Below are positions 44,910 through 56,820 of a stretch of DNA of 64,000 nt, one piece after another. A program made the position numbers and the translations under genes. This DNA comes from Incurvaria masculella. Its lineage: Eukaryota > Arthropoda > Insecta > Lepidoptera > Incurvariidae. Where the stretch lies: NCBI GenBank assembly GCA_946894095.1, contig OX335655.1:13454001-13518000 (forward strand), read 5' to 3'. The notes under the pieces are model-generated. The model did no database searches, was not told where the DNA came from, and worked only from the letters and a program-made list of their open reading frames with translations. Positions within the stretch are counted from its first letter, which is position 1. The number at the start of each line of letters is the position of its first letter.

Positions 44910-46449
44910 GTAAGTGCTTTCACCACAGAATCTAATCGGTGGATTAACTTCGTGATCATTCCCATCTAAATAAAGTTTAATACACTCATTATGTCCACGA
45001 TTATAATATTATATAAAATCGACTACTTCAAAAAACTGAGAGTTGTCTTTTGAAAACGTTTACGTCGGTTTGACTGTCAGTTGACTCTGTCTTTGTGAAA
45101 AATTCAGTGCACGGGTGGCTTACAGCTAAATCGAGTAATGAAACAGAATGCCGAGCTGTAACGAAATAAACTCATAAATATGTTTTTTCTTTTTATATAT
45201 TTCTTTATTATTGCTTTGGGAATTCAATGCAATTTTATTTACATGGGATTTATTGATTTTTTTTCTACTTTTCTTTTTAACCGACTTCAAAAAAAGGAGC
45301 AGGTTCTCAATTCGTCGGAATCTTTTTTAAATATCCTATATCATATTTATAATGTTCATGTTAACTCATGTGTATTTTTTGCTGTTGTATTAATTTTTGT
45401 AACGATGCTTCTGTACGCATTTATTCATATTGTTGATTTTGTACAAATTTCTAAGACTAAGGAATAAGGCATGAGCCATGGAACTTAATCACCTCAAAAT
45501 CCTCTAACATACTAACTAAACGTAGCACGGTTTACAAGCAGATAACTGCAATATCGGATATGGTATGTAGATATAATCAAGGAAATTTGCAGTTCGATAT
45601 GCCCATGGGCACGTTTTCTAGGCCTCCCTTAAAATAGGTCTTGGCTTTCTTGAGGTCATATCGCTTGATTACCGGCAATGTTCCCTGGCGATAACTCCAT
45701 TTCGCTGAACTGAATTACTTACGTAATAAAGTTATCGCGGCGGCGAAAGCTCTCAGGTTCGCCGGAGTTGGTACTAATAGAACCCGGAACGAATAGAAGC
45801 TTATTTCTAACGAATCACTTGTTTTGAGATGTCTGATGTGACACTTGTTGAAAAGTAATTGAATAAAGGAGATTGAATATTTCAGGTATGTGCGAGAGGA
45901 ATGTATGGAATATGTTGTTGTAAAATTTAACAATTAAGTTGAATGTAAATTTAAAATATACGTATACTAATTTCGTTTTCATCTTGATATTGTTGTTTAT
46001 TGATATGAAATTATTGAAATCGACAAAAACTATTGTGTTATTCATAAAATAATGTTTTAATTATGGCTGCAAAATATTTTTTCCTTGACATATTTTACGA
46101 TCCGGAGAGTGACAAAGGCTACTTTTTGTCCCGATTTGTTTATGTTGTCGCAAACGAGGCCGGGCACTGCAGCTAGTATTACTTAAAGGAGATAGTTATT
46201 TCCGGCCACACAAATAATTTAATTTTTACAAAACTACCTCACTCTGTGTCCATTCCCTTAAGGCTTCTCTTAATGCTACTAAGTAATTTACCTGCTAATG
46301 TTGACTCTACCCTTGGGATCCCATAATCTCCTAACTCTATTATGAGGGCAGACTGACCCGCCAAATGTGAGGAGATCACTAAACCTTGTTTCATATTGAA
46401 AACTAGAGTCACGGCCATTATTAAATTAAAATAGGCATCCAAACCATAG
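44910..46449. other. No gene; MITE-D end at 45464-45505 and two short repeat motifs
   Basis: CCGACTTCAAAAAAAGGAGC at 45281 with TTCTCAATTCG is a common lepidopteran repeat motif. GCATGAGCCATGGAACTTAA with ATCACCTCAAAATCCTC is a MITE-D end. GCCCATGGGC lies at 45601-45610. The 95-codon frame at 45180-45467 is low-complexity and hydrophobic, probably chance. Confidence 0.5.
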
Positions 46450-46770
46450 AAAAAAAAACCGACAAGTCCGAGTCGGACTCGCACACGAAGGGTTCCGTAC
46501 CATCGTGCAAGATTTAACGCCAAAAATCACGTTCTTGTATGGGGACCCCCCTTTATTTTCATTTTTTTTAATGTTTCTTATTTGTTGTTATAACGGCAAA
46601 ATAAATACATATTCTGTAAAAAATTCAGCTGCCTACCTATTACAGTTCATGAGATACAACCCTGTGACAGACGGACGGACGGACGGACGGACGGATGTAC
46701 GGACGGACGGACAGCGGAGGATTAGTAATAGGGTTCCGTTGGCATCCTTTCGGTACGGAAGCCTAAAAAG
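46450..46770 (-). mobile_element. MITE with (GTCY)n microsatellite, copy 3
   Basis: From AAAAAACCGACAAGTCCGAG to CTTTCGGTACGGAAGCCTAA, with an expanded GGAC microsatellite at 46672-46712. Confidence 0.88.
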
Positions 46771-46893
46771 GTATCCATGTAGCCGTGCAAAATAAGGAAA
46801 GTTCTGGCATGGCAACTAGTATACATAATATGTGATGTGTTGGCGAATATTATGACAGTAGGTGTGACATTGCCAATCCATGCCAAAAGGTCT
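46771..46893 (+). mobile_element. SINE-L fragment (subfamily 2) directly abutting the MITE
   Basis: TATCCATGTAGCCGTGCAAA, TAAGGAAAGTTCTGGCATGG, GTGATGTGTTGGCGAATATT and ACATTGCCAATCCATGCC match the subfamily 2 tail half. Confidence 0.75.
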
Positions 46894-47311
46894 TAGATTT
46901 ATTTTAAGAATTAAAATGTATGCATGAAAATAAAACAATTTCACTTGATCGAAAAAATATTGATTACGCCGCAATAACCAAGAAAAGTGCAGTGCAATAA
47001 CAACATAATAAGTGGGTCGCAAAGGCGGGCTTATCACTCGAAGAGATTTCTTTCATCCGACCTTTGGTTGTTTGAGATGTTCAATGGGTATATTATATTC
47101 ATAGGTAGTGGCGGTAGATTTGGTTTGAGAGTTTGAGTATATGTAAATAGACACATATTCAGTACATATATTAATTCTTTAATAAACTTACTTTTTTTTA
47201 GGGTTCCGTACCCACAGGGTGAAAACGGAACATGTATGGTTGTAGTTCACAGTAGATTCTAGCTATGCATACATGTCACATTCGTTAAAAGAGCGACGTG
47301 TTTTGCTAACC
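46894..47311. other. (GTCY)n MITE end fragment at 47190-47231; otherwise nothing
   Basis: TTTTAGGGTTCCGTACCCAC and AGGGTGAAAACGGAAC are the first 40 bases of the MITE, with no right end. Confidence 0.6.
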
Positions 47312-47703
47312 TTTTTTTAATGCAGCCTGACATAGATGGCTAATACAAGACAACTAACATTATGATATTAGTCTAATTGCCGATGAAATAAGGTGCCGGT
47401 TTGCTGGATAGAAATACGGACGATTTTTCATTGCCGCTTTGACCATTTTTTGCATTCAATGCGATGGTACCAATCCGGGCGGGCCTAAACCCTACCAGTT
47501 AGTAGTACTAACTGCCTACCAGTAGTAGGGCAAGGGGAACTACAGTTTTACATGGATTCCGAACCATGGAGTAGCTCGCATTCGTAACGAAATGCTTTAT
47601 CCAACTCAGAAAGAGAAAGAAATTGCTCTATGAACGGGGCGAGGATTTGAACTCAGGCCTCTGGTACGCTAGGCAAGTCCCCGCGCCACTAAGACGAGTC
47701 GCT
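47312..47703 (-). mobile_element. SINE-L, full length with head
   Basis: Oligo(T) at 47312-47318, then the body, partly deleted near AAGGTGCCGG. A small internal duplication lies around 47496-47530 (CTACCAGTTAGTAGTACTAA). At the right end the minus strand reads GACTCGTCTTAGTGGCGCGG and a decayed B box, GAGTTCAAATCC. Confidence 0.9.
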
Positions 47704-49465
47704 AAGTACGAAAAAGCATATTTTACTCGGATTCCTAACCCGAATGTATGGTGGTCTTGCATTCTAGAACAGAAACAATACTAGCGCTTCCCGATTGCAT
47801 AGAAAGCAGGGTTCCGTAGTGAATTCAGGCCGCTAACGACCTAGCGGCGGGTAATTGGTGCTTCAGTAGACCCGACCCGACCTGGCTGCTAGCAATGCAT
47901 TCCAGCCCGAAAACTTGAACCTTGAGTACGCTTCAACAGGACGGAAAATACTAACGTCATTAAGGGGAAAATGATGAAAGGTTGATGTAAAAAGAATTTG
48001 ATTATAGGTTAAGATGTAAGAGCATTTAAAAATATAGATATATTTGAATCTAACTGTTATTCCAATAATAACAATCGTATTCCAACATTAAAATAGAGCC
48101 AACTAAGTAAATCGATTACTCGGAGGGAAAACAGTTTGCCTTTAACATTAAATGTTACTCTATGTTTTTAATGTTGTTTTAACTGTGTGTATTCTCTTAC
48201 AATTCCCCTAACTGTGTGAAAACTGTTTTTAGCTTCAGTATTTTTTTTTTTTCATTCTTACTTAAGTCTTATATTCAGTGGAATTTTAACAGATTGGGCA
48301 GTACACGAATCACATACATTTATCACGATACGTGGCGTCTAAGCGAGCTCACCTAAAAAAACTGTAAAAGCTGTCAAATACCATACAAAACAAAACAGAA
48401 TAGATTCGAAATTTTTATTTACTCAATCTATGTGATTGAAATGACTAAGTCTTCTCCAAGTTATTCCGAAAATAAACTGTTCTTAATTATGCTAATCAAT
48501 AGAAGTGGTCGGAAAGAAAATATCACAATACATAACCTATAATATATTGCGTCATACTTTGTGCTTGTCAATGACATTTAAATTTGATTGAAGACTTATA
48601 TTATAAAAGCTCTTCTCTTCCTATAAACCTTATTCTAACTGAATCATGGTGTTCAACTCGTAAATCAAACTTGACAGTAATGACAGTTTTGACGTTTTTA
48701 AGGTGCGACATCTACAATCTGCTTTGAGTTTTCTTCCCCATTGGTCATCGACATGACCAAAGCAACGTCAATGCCATTGGTAGACGCAATACCCGCGAAT
48801 GGTATTTTTTGCTGGTTCGGGTCCAGCCTTGCAGTATATTCGTAAAGTAGTTCTTTTTACTGGGTTCTTTCTTTCATTAATGTGTCCTTGCTACCCGGGG
48901 GTCTACTCAGGAAGCAAACACTAGAAGTTATCTCATTCGGAAGTGTCAAACTGCGTGTAGAAAAGATTACAACTACTTTTTTTCTATATAGAGATATACC
49001 TACATCTCGCAAGCGCCACACCGACGGAAGTGAGATACAAGAACGTTGACTGAACAAGACCACAAGGTTCCCTTTTTCCCTGTTTGCGACGGCACCAGTG
49101 GTTGAGAATCTGTGAGATAACTTATTACAACTTATTACGCACGTACTCATAATTATGCAACAAATTCCAGCTCTTTTTGCAATGGTAGTTTCCCAGGACA
49201 AATTCGAGTAATGTTATTATAGGTATTTTTGAGTAGATATTTTGTGCGATAGATTTATTTTTAACCAGGTCTTATTATTCTTTTCGCTTGTTATTATGAT
49301 TCATATTACATTTTCATTCAAAATATTAAAAAAAATCGTACAGAAAAATAATACATTGATTTTTTTTAAATATATAACTTCGCCATGGTTATAGTTTGTA
49401 ACTTCGTATTTCCAGGGAGTTATAGCAGAAATAGTTAGGAACGACCTTGGCGCCATCTGCATAGA
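47704..49465. other. No recognised feature
   Basis: Includes a 114-codon minus-strand frame (48857-49201) with no domain that I recognise. The rest is AT-rich. Confidence 0.45.
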
Positions 49466-49521
49466 CATAGCCTGCTGTATTGTTTTGTGTTTACAAACGA
49501 AAAACAATACAGCAGGCTATG
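49466..49521. repeat. Perfect 21-bp stem hairpin
   Basis: Arms 49466-49486 (starting CATAGCCTGCTG) and 49501-49521 are exact complements. The 14-base loop contains GTTTACAAAC, itself able to pair. Confidence 0.88.
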
Positions 49522-49593
49522 GCATAGACGTACACATTCCCAAAACATGGTGTGAAAATCCCCCCAAAATGTAAATTTATCTAATGAACCAAC

Positions 49594-50113
49594 TATTCCG
49601 GGAGGTCACGACATATTTGGTCACGATAAGGAAAAGGCTGAATCTGGTTTCACAGGTTTAGAGATCAACCCTCTGATGCTATACATATATCGGTCCGTCT
49701 GCGCCAAGTGGTTTCGTCAGTTGGACTGGCTATAAAAAATAGATGTTGGTGTGCACCTGCTGATGAATATACTGATTGTCTGGTAATATTGATACCTATA
49801 AATTATGCAACAATAACCCGTCAGATTTTTTTATTATATACTTAAATATAACTACGAAATCCAACCAAATATTTGTTCAGTTTTGGTATTACTAAGCAAG
49901 TGTGTACAGATACTTTCATACTTCGTTATTTGCAACCTCATCATATATTTTTCCTCAACGATACCTACTTTTTCCGGCGCCTTATATAGGTATAGCAACC
50001 ACTTGGCGCAAGCAGACCGACATATTTAGCTTCAGAGAGTTGGTCTTTATACTGTGAACGCAGTTTCGGCCGTTTAATTTATCGTTACCATTTTAGTCGC
50101 GACCTCCTAAGTC
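49594..50113 (-). mobile_element. MITE-A, copy 4
   Basis: CTATTCCGGGAGGTCACGAC at the left, GTCGCGACCTCCTAAGTC at the right; opposite orientation to copies 1 and 3. Confidence 0.9.
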
Positions 50114-50284
50114 TTTAGAGCCGCAGCCTGCCTACCAATGATGAATGCACAAGTTACAAGGTCAAAGGAAAACGAATAACTGTGTAAGTGATAATAATTC
50201 TTGTTTTCCCCAAGTCCTGGACACAGCTTGACGGCCTATTCTACATATGTCTAGCTGCAAGTGGATTGTATTGCAAATGTAATG

Positions 50285-50422
50285 TAGGCCTGTAGATAGA
50301 ATTCCGTGCTCAGATATGAGAAATCTTTCCGACTATAAAATTCGCTTTAACAATACCTATAATCGGGTTTCTCGAGTGAAATATTCCTGATTCCTGAGCA
50401 CGGGATTCCAAGAATAGGTCCA
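50285..50422. mobile_element. MITE-B, copy 3, degraded
   Basis: AGGCCTGTAGATAGAATTCC at the left and GGGATTCCAAGAATAGGTCC at the right, with CTGATTCCTGAGCACG inside. Shorter than the other copies. Confidence 0.65.
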
Positions 50423-50572
50423 CTGATCGTAATTCTCTCGTCACAATCGTGTAGAATACTGTGTTAGTAGGAGGCATTGATTGCGGACGGAGGGACTTCG
50501 TGAATTTTAATTGGTTTTTAATTTTAAGAGGTTCGCTTGCTAGTTTGACTTTAGCTTCGCAGTAAAGGTACT

Positions 50573-51122
50573 TTAAGGTGGCCCATCCCGCTCATCTCCC
50601 CATACAAAAGGGGAAAGAAGATCACGCCCATATTTCTTGTCAGAGATCCAAAACTTTGCTCAAAATAGCTTTATTTGATCGAAATAGATGTCTGATGACC
50701 ATTGGCATTGTAAAATTGTGTTTGGTTTCTAAGTTATAAGGTCCGAAAGTTCGCATTTTTCGCGCGTTTTATATAATAACTTTGGAGGTGGATTACGCAA
50801 TGATAAAGTAAGAACATCTTAAAAAGATTAGTCATCAGACATAGCTTATTTAATCAAGATTTATAATCTATTTGGTTTTTGTTAGATTTTTTACTACAGC
50901 GGTCGTGGTTTACTTTTAGCTATAAGTCGTTTTGAAATTAAAATTTTCGTAAATCTTACCAAATCATATACTATGCACATTGTCTTTTTTGTGGACATGT
51001 TGCATATTCCTCATCACGGAGCCTGTCTTATTCTTTGAAACAGAGAAGGTCCCAGAGCGCAACAGCACGGTTTTGTACCGTGCCCGCGAATGAGTTAGGC
51101 CCGCCGGGTTGGGCCACCTTAA
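50573..51122 (+). mobile_element. MITE-E, full length, TTAA-flanked
   Basis: TTAAGGTGGCCCATCCCG at the left and CGGGTTGGGCCACCTTAA at the right. The interior shows landmarks TCAGACATAGCTTATTTAAT, ACTACAGCGGTCGTGGTTTA and CAACAGCACGGTTTTGTACC. No coding frame. TTAA at both tips is the usual target of piggyBac-type elements, though these tips do not begin with CCC. Confidence 0.88.
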
Positions 51123-51127
51123 AAACA

Positions 51128-51640
51128 GTTACTACTAGCTGAGGTACCCGGCTCTGCTCCGGTCTAGGTCGTTTTATTTCCTTATATGTATTTTTAATAT
51201 AATAATATAAGGATACAAAATTTCAGCAAGTTATTTAACACAAAGACTAAGCATTGCTATCCAGAGGGGCAATGCAGCAAGCGTGATGGGAACACTGCCA
51301 TACGTGTCGCCGCTGGACGGAAGTCTTTTATCTTGGCTATCTCGTGTCTATCTTTTTTCCTTTTCATGTTCAAATTTTTATTTAATAATATTATCAAATA
51401 AATCATTATTCACAATTATTTCCTGGATATTATATAAATTCCCCGTACAAACTTTCATCCCCTATTTCACCCCCTTCGTATTAAATTTTCGCCACAAAAG
51501 GTAGCCTTTATCCTTCTCCAAGGTCCAGAATATCTCTACGCCGAAATTCATCAAAATTGGTGCAGTGGTTTAGGCGTGAAAACGCAACAGACAGACAAAG
51601 TTACTTTCACATTTATAAATTAGTATGGATAGTATACTAT
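51128..51640 (+). repeat. Lepidopteran TACTAGC-type repeat with a QRGNA stretch inside
   Basis: TACTAGCTGAGGTACCCGGC at the left; GGCGTGAAAACGCAACAGACA and CACATTTATAAATTAGTATG at the right. Between them, around 51247-51310, the plus strand translates to SIAIQRGNAASVMGTLP, so a coding-derived segment is embedded. Confidence 0.6.
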
Positions 51641-52355
51641 TCTATTTCCACAGTCAAATGACTTCTAACGAAACAGCTAACCGAAAACTTGAGTGTAAAA
51701 ATAGTTTCGTACATACTCAATTCATCTTTACCCTCATTTCGTCGGCAATACGTTACGTCTCACCCTCAGACTTTGCCATATGTTGTCGAATTAAAAACAC
51801 TCGCCAAGGGTCAACGAGTCACGGTCTGATGGATGAGAATTCGGAAAAACCGACCCAGCGAGTCGGCGGCGGGGCCGAGGGCAGCGGCGGAGGGAAGTCG
51901 GTCGGAGGTGGGGCGGCAAAACGAAAGGGGGCGAGGGGAGGCGTGAGTGAATCGACCTTCAGGAGCACACCCGTTACTCGACCCTAAATTCCCACGTGGA
52001 GAATACGCGCTGCACTTCGTGTGTCACCAATCTTCATTGCACTCCACCTGGTAGGTACGTTCATTGCCATAATGGTTTGGGAGCTGGCAAGCACTTACGT
52101 ACGTCATTTGCCCATGTTTCAAATCGATAATGGGTAGGTACGAATCGATTTAAATGTACACTGATATTTTAAAAAGGTGTAAAGTTTCGATGCAGAAGAT
52201 AATCTACGAAACTGGTCATGCGATTCCAAAAAAAAAATCACTCAACTAATATTCTAAATAGGCAATAGGCATTTAATATCAGTCAACAAAGAAATTAAAA
52301 ACTAAAATATTATAAATTATCCTATAAATTAAACTATTCCTAAAATTACACACAT
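51641..52355. other. GC-rich patch at 51830-51990, no gene recognised
   Basis: GGCGGCGGGGCCGAGGGCAG and GGTCGGAGGTGGGGCGGCAA form a purine/GC-rich patch inside a 120-codon frame. The Gly/Ala/Lys low-complexity product is not convincing. A promoter-like island is possible. Confidence 0.4.
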
Positions 52356-52545
52356 TTATAACAAATAATAAATTTCAGCCATATCGCTGCCAGGCGGCAG
52401 GGTGCCCAAAAGACTGGCCGCATTCCCTCTCTGGATAGCTAGGCTCAGCCTCTGCCCGAGATACCAGCCAGCCCTCTGGTCACGCGATGATTCGATCGAT
52501 AGGTAAACTTTGTATGTTTGTATGTTGATATGAAGAAGGTAATCT
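52356..52545 (-). pseudogene. Retroelement ORF C-terminal fragment (QRGNA motif)
   Basis: On the minus strand, SIESSRDQRAGWYLGQRLSL is followed by AIQRGNAASLLGTLPPG and MAEIYYLL, then stop. This is the longest example of the recurrent peptide in the window and ends at the same relative stop as 5760-5855. Likely a LINE-type ORF terminus. Confidence 0.6.
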
Positions 52546-53309
52546 ACGCAAATACTCATTATATATTAAAAAAAATCGCCAATATTTATAAGGGACCTTC
52601 AGAGTGGTAACAGACTTTGAGCACAAAAAGTCCTCGACGACCGAGTCGACGACGTATGTTAAAGTTAATTCACTGATTGATAAAATTCTACTAAAATATT
52701 TAATAAAAATTAACATTAATCAGTCGTGGTTAATTAAGTAGATAAAGTTATATTTTATAAAAATAAACTTTCCTATCGTCAGGGAAATTTTATGTTTGGA
52801 AAAGTTGTTAGATTTCACGATCGTGTTTTGTAAAATGAAAATAAAATAAGGGTCCGACTGAACATTTGCCTATTTCGTCGCTTAAAATAATGATAATAAA
52901 ATACTGTTTATCATTTAAATCGTAAGAACCGCATCAAATTTGATGAATATAATGTACCTACACGTATACAAGTTTTCCACTCTTCAATTCAGGTCAACTG
53001 TTAAAAGTAATCAAAAACACTCTCTCTGATTTACCAAGCATCGTAAACATCTATTATGGTTACGGTGTTGGGTTTCGGACCTATTGGCAGTGGCTCTTGC
53101 AGAAAATTTATGAACATTCCTTTAGTTCTGTAAAATAGTTTTAAGGTATTTGAAAATCTCTGAAAACCTGTTTATTCCGAACTCCATTAAGATCAACGTA
53201 TTGCGTGAAGCTGTCGGTAGGTATTGTAGGTACTTAGTAGATTCAAGCTGTCTTGAAAATGCGTTTTTACTCAATATGTTTCTTGAAGATATCTTATACC
53301 TACCCTGTA
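52546..53309. other. No recognised feature
   Basis: AT-rich, nothing recognised. Confidence 0.5.
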
Positions 53310-53844
53310 TTAAGGTGGACCAACCCGGCGGGACTAACTCATTCGCGGGCAAGGTACAAAACCGTGCTGTTGCGCTCTGGGACCTCTGTTTCAAAGAATA
53401 AGACAGGCTCCGTGATGAGGAAGATGCAACATGTCGACAAAAAAGACAATGTGCATAGTGTATGATTTGGTAAGATTTACGAAAATTTTAATTACACAAC
53501 AACCTCTAGCTAAAAGTAAACCACGACCGCTGTAGTCAAAAATCTAACAAAAACCAAATAGATTATAAATCTTGATTAAATAAGCTATGTCTGATGACTA
53601 ATCTTTTTAAGATGTGCTTACTTTATCATTGCGTAATCCACCTCTAAAGTTACTGCAAAAAACGCGCGAAAAATTCGAAATTTCGGACCCTATAACTTAG
53701 AAACCAAAAACAATTTTACAATTGCAAGGGTCATCAGACATCTAGTTCGATCAAATAAAGCTATTTGGGATCATTGACAAGAAATATGGGCGTGATCTTC
53801 TTTCCCCGTTTGTATAGGGATTTGAGCGGGTTGGGCCACGTTAA
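53310..53844 (-). mobile_element. MITE-E, copy 2
   Basis: TTAAGGTGGACCAACCCGGC at the left and GCGGGTTGGGCCACGTTAA at the right; reverse orientation relative to 50573-51122. The open frames on both strands here are chance. Confidence 0.88.
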
Positions 53845-53850
53845 GCAACA

Positions 53851-54162
53851 TTTTTAGGTTTCCGTACCCAAAGGGTGAAAACGGAAGCCTATTACTAAGC
53901 CTCCGTTGTCCGTCAGTCCGTCCGTCCGTCACAGGGCTGTATCTCATGTAATAGGTAGGCAGCTGAAATTTTCACAGAGTGTGTATTTATTTTGCCGCTA
54001 TAACAACAAATAGGTAAAATAAAAAAATAATAAAAAATTAAGGGGGGATTTATTTTTTATTGTATTGAAAAATTAATCCCACCTTTATTGTACCGTGATT
54101 GTTTGGTGTTGATGGTGCGGAACCCTTCGTGTGCGAGTCCGACTCGCTCTTGGCCTGTTTTT
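53851..54162 (+). mobile_element. MITE with (GTCY)n microsatellite, copy 4
   Basis: TTTTTAGGTTTCCGTACCCA to CGAGTCCGACTCGCTCTTGG. It follows MITE-E by six bases. Confidence 0.85.
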
Positions 54163-54428
54163 GGGCTCGTTATTCCTTTAAGTATTCTTGAAGATAAATA
54201 TAAGTCCACTATTGCTACTTGGGTCCACGTGACATTTTATAATCATTACCTTAAAATAAAATAGTTCCACAGTGCAGAACCACTTTATTTCTAGAACCAA
54301 ATAATTTTTCTGAAACCTTTGCGAAATCAAATCCTGTAATTAACTGTATCAAAGGTCTAAGTTTTATACGCCATTACAATCTGTGATAATTTAAGGTTTT
54401 TTTCTCACGTGAGGTAGGTATATACGCC
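54163..54428. other. No recognised feature
   Basis: AT-rich spacer between MITEs. Confidence 0.5.
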
Positions 54429-55142
54429 TTAAGGTGGGCCCATCCTACTCATCTCCCCATACAAAAGGGGAAAGAAGATCACGCCCATATTTCTTGTCAG
54501 AGATCCAAAATTTTGCTCAAAATAGCTTTATTTGATCAATGACCATTGGCATTGTAAAATTGTGTTTGGTTTCTAAGTTATAAGGTCCGAAAGTTCGCAT
54601 TTTTCGCGCGTTTTATACAATACCTTTGGAGGTGGATTACGAAACGATAAAGTAAGAACATCTTAATAAGATTAGTCATCAGACATAGCTTATTTAATCA
54701 AGATTTATAATCTATTTGGTTTTTGTTAGATTTTTTACTACAGCGGTCTTGGTTTACTTGTGCATAACTGTTTACTTGTTTAATGCGCATAGTGTATGAT
54801 TTGGTAAGATTTACGAAAATTTTAATTTCAAAACGACTTATAGCTAAAAGTAAACCAAGACCGCTGTAGTAAAAAATCGAACAAAAACGAAATCGATTAT
54901 AAATCTTGATTAAATAACCTATGTCTGATGACTAATCTTTTTAAGATATTCTTATTTTAATCCACCTTCAAAGTTATTGTATAAAACGCGCGAAAAATGC
55001 GAACTTTCGGACCTTATAACTTAGAAACCAAAAGCAATTTTACAATGCCAATGGTCATCAGACATCTAGTTCGATCAAATAAAGCTATTTTGAGCAAAAT
55101 TTAGGATCTCTGACAAGAAATATGCGCGTGATCTTCTTTATA
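54429..55142. mobile_element. MITE-E palindromic dimer
   Basis: The left arm (54429 to about 54760) is the left half of MITE-E in forward orientation, starting TTAAGGTGGGCCCATCC. The right arm (about 54830-55142) is the same half reversed, ending CGTGATCTTCTTTA. The spacer of about 70 bp holds GCGCATAGTGTATGATTTGG from deeper in the element. The outer right TTAA end is missing. Confidence 0.85.
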
Positions 55143-56179
55143 CGATTCATGCTCACGTGTAGGTACTCAGGTCAATGACCTCAGGTTGTATGCCCAAAGC
55201 AAGGCCTACCTTATGGCGGGCTGCCAATCGCACACACGCAAAATAAAAGTATACAGTTTTAATTCATTGTTTTAAAATTTTAAATTTAATTTGCAAAAAA
55301 CAAAGGAATCAAAACAGATAACTATAGGTATGTCTGGTCTACATAAATATTTCACAGTCCGCTAGTTGATACTCGCAGACAAATCGATAGCCCGACTAAA
55401 ATTGTACCTCAGAACATTAGAGTGGAAAATCATGGAACTAACGCCAAACTACTAAATAAATAGGGAAGTATATATATATATATAATTTAGTTCTTAAAGT
55501 TCTTCTTGAAAACCTTAGATTCGTGGTTAGTAATAACAAATCTAGGCTTTCCTAATCGAATAAGTTGACAAGGTTTTTTAGTTTTAACCATTGATGTACT
55601 ATTTAGACGAGGTGTACACAGTTTCGGCGTGCAATAAAGACTTATTATCAACAAAGAAGTAAGTATTTGGGTGACTTACGTTTGTGCTTTATTTTGCCAA
55701 TCCTACACGACCTCCTTTCATGAAAACATTCCCGTAATCCGATCACCTCCACCAATCACAACACATCAATCCATTTCCGCACAATTTCAAATCGTCGAAA
55801 CGGCCGAACTATGCCATAGAACTGTCAATTTACGTGAATTTAGGAGGAAAATAACTAATCGACGATTCTATGCGCCTGCGCAAGCCATACGCCGCAAGTC
55901 AACTTGTCAAGCGGTTCAGTTGGTCGCCGGTAGGTGGCGGGCCAGGTATACAAACAGGTTGTGTGCGGTGAGAGAGAGATCGGTTGCTCTGAGGGTTAGA
56001 AAGGGATGTAAGGCAAAACCCGCAACCTGATTTATCCGTGTATGTGTGAGGAACCTCGCCTTGCATAATAATATTATAGGAATCCGTACCAACATATAAG
56101 TAGGATACGAAATCCCATTTGTTGGTCGGGTAAGGTTGGAAATAAAAGCTCTAAGCTTTTACATATAAACTATTATTAT
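55143..56179. other. No recognised gene; GC-richer patch at 55780-56030
   Basis: A 119-codon plus-strand frame (55671-56030) has a basic C-terminal part (AIRRKSTCQ, RWRARY) but no known domain. It could be an undetected exon or promoter-proximal DNA. Confidence 0.35.
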
Positions 56180-56286
56180 GTACTAGCTATGGTACCCGGC
56201 TCCGCTCGGTTCAATGTCTCCTAGCAATGCAGCAATGTGTCCTAGATTAACTTTTATTGTCATACCTAACCAATTACAGAAGGCTG
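56180..56286 (+). repeat. Lepidopteran TACTAGC-type repeat, 5' fragment
   Basis: TACTAGCTATGGTACCCGGC with GAGCGG-type continuation; cut off by the next element. Confidence 0.55.
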
Positions 56287-56434
56287 ACCCTGTTACTAAT
56301 AAACCCAGATCATTCTCTGAATAGTTATACAATGTTTTGTCCCTTTCTTTCGAATTCGAAACTGCATGTCAATGCAAAGGACAAAACATTGTATAACTGA
56401 TCAGGTGATGATCTGGGTTTATTAGTAACAGGGT
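56287..56434. mobile_element. Small foldback MITE
   Basis: ACCCTGTTACTAATAAACCC and GGGTTTATTAGTAACAGGGT are perfect inverted ends. Pairing continues to ATACAATGTTTTGTCC and GGACAAAACATTGTAT, about 55 bp in all, with a small mismatch patch. Total length is 148 bp. Confidence 0.88.
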
Positions 56435-56494
56435 TTATATTTAGAGTAAATCTAACAAACCTACGAAAATAAATATGTGAGGAAAATGCTAAAC

Positions 56495-56820
56495 GCAGGG
56501 CGGCTCAAATCCCCACACAAAAGTGGAAAGATGATCATGTGGCACACTTCTTGTCGGAGATTCTAAATTATCAATTTCGTTTTTGTTTGAAATTTGAGTA
56601 CAGCGTCCGTGTTTTACTTTTAGCTATAGGTCGTTTTGTAATTATTATTTTTTGTAAATCTAACCAAATCAAATACTATGCGCATTGTTTGCTTTGTGGA
56701 CTTGTGGCATCCTCCTCATCACGAAGATTGACTTTTTCTTTAAAACAAAGACAGTGCCAGAGCCCAACAGAACGATTTTGTGCTGTTCCCGCGAATGGAC
56801 AATTTAGAAAACAACAGTCC
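56495..56820 (+). mobile_element. MITE-E, degraded copy with internal deletion
   Basis: GGCGGCTCAAATCCCCACAC, TTTTACTTTTAGCTATAGGT, GCATCCTCCTCATCACG and CAACAGAACGATTTTGTGCT follow the MITE-E order, with the middle missing. Confidence 0.75.

Noticed and set aside
45180..45467. 95-codon hydrophobic ORF as a membrane protein
   Set aside because: Phe/Leu/Ile-rich only because of T-rich DNA; it overlaps a common repeat motif.
48857..49201. 114-codon minus-strand ORF
   Set aside because: No recognised domain, no splice or promoter context, and AT-rich surroundings.
50573..51122. MITE-E as a piggyBac derivative
   Set aside because: TTAA tips fit, but the ends start GGTGG rather than CCC and no transposase is seen, so the superfamily is left open.
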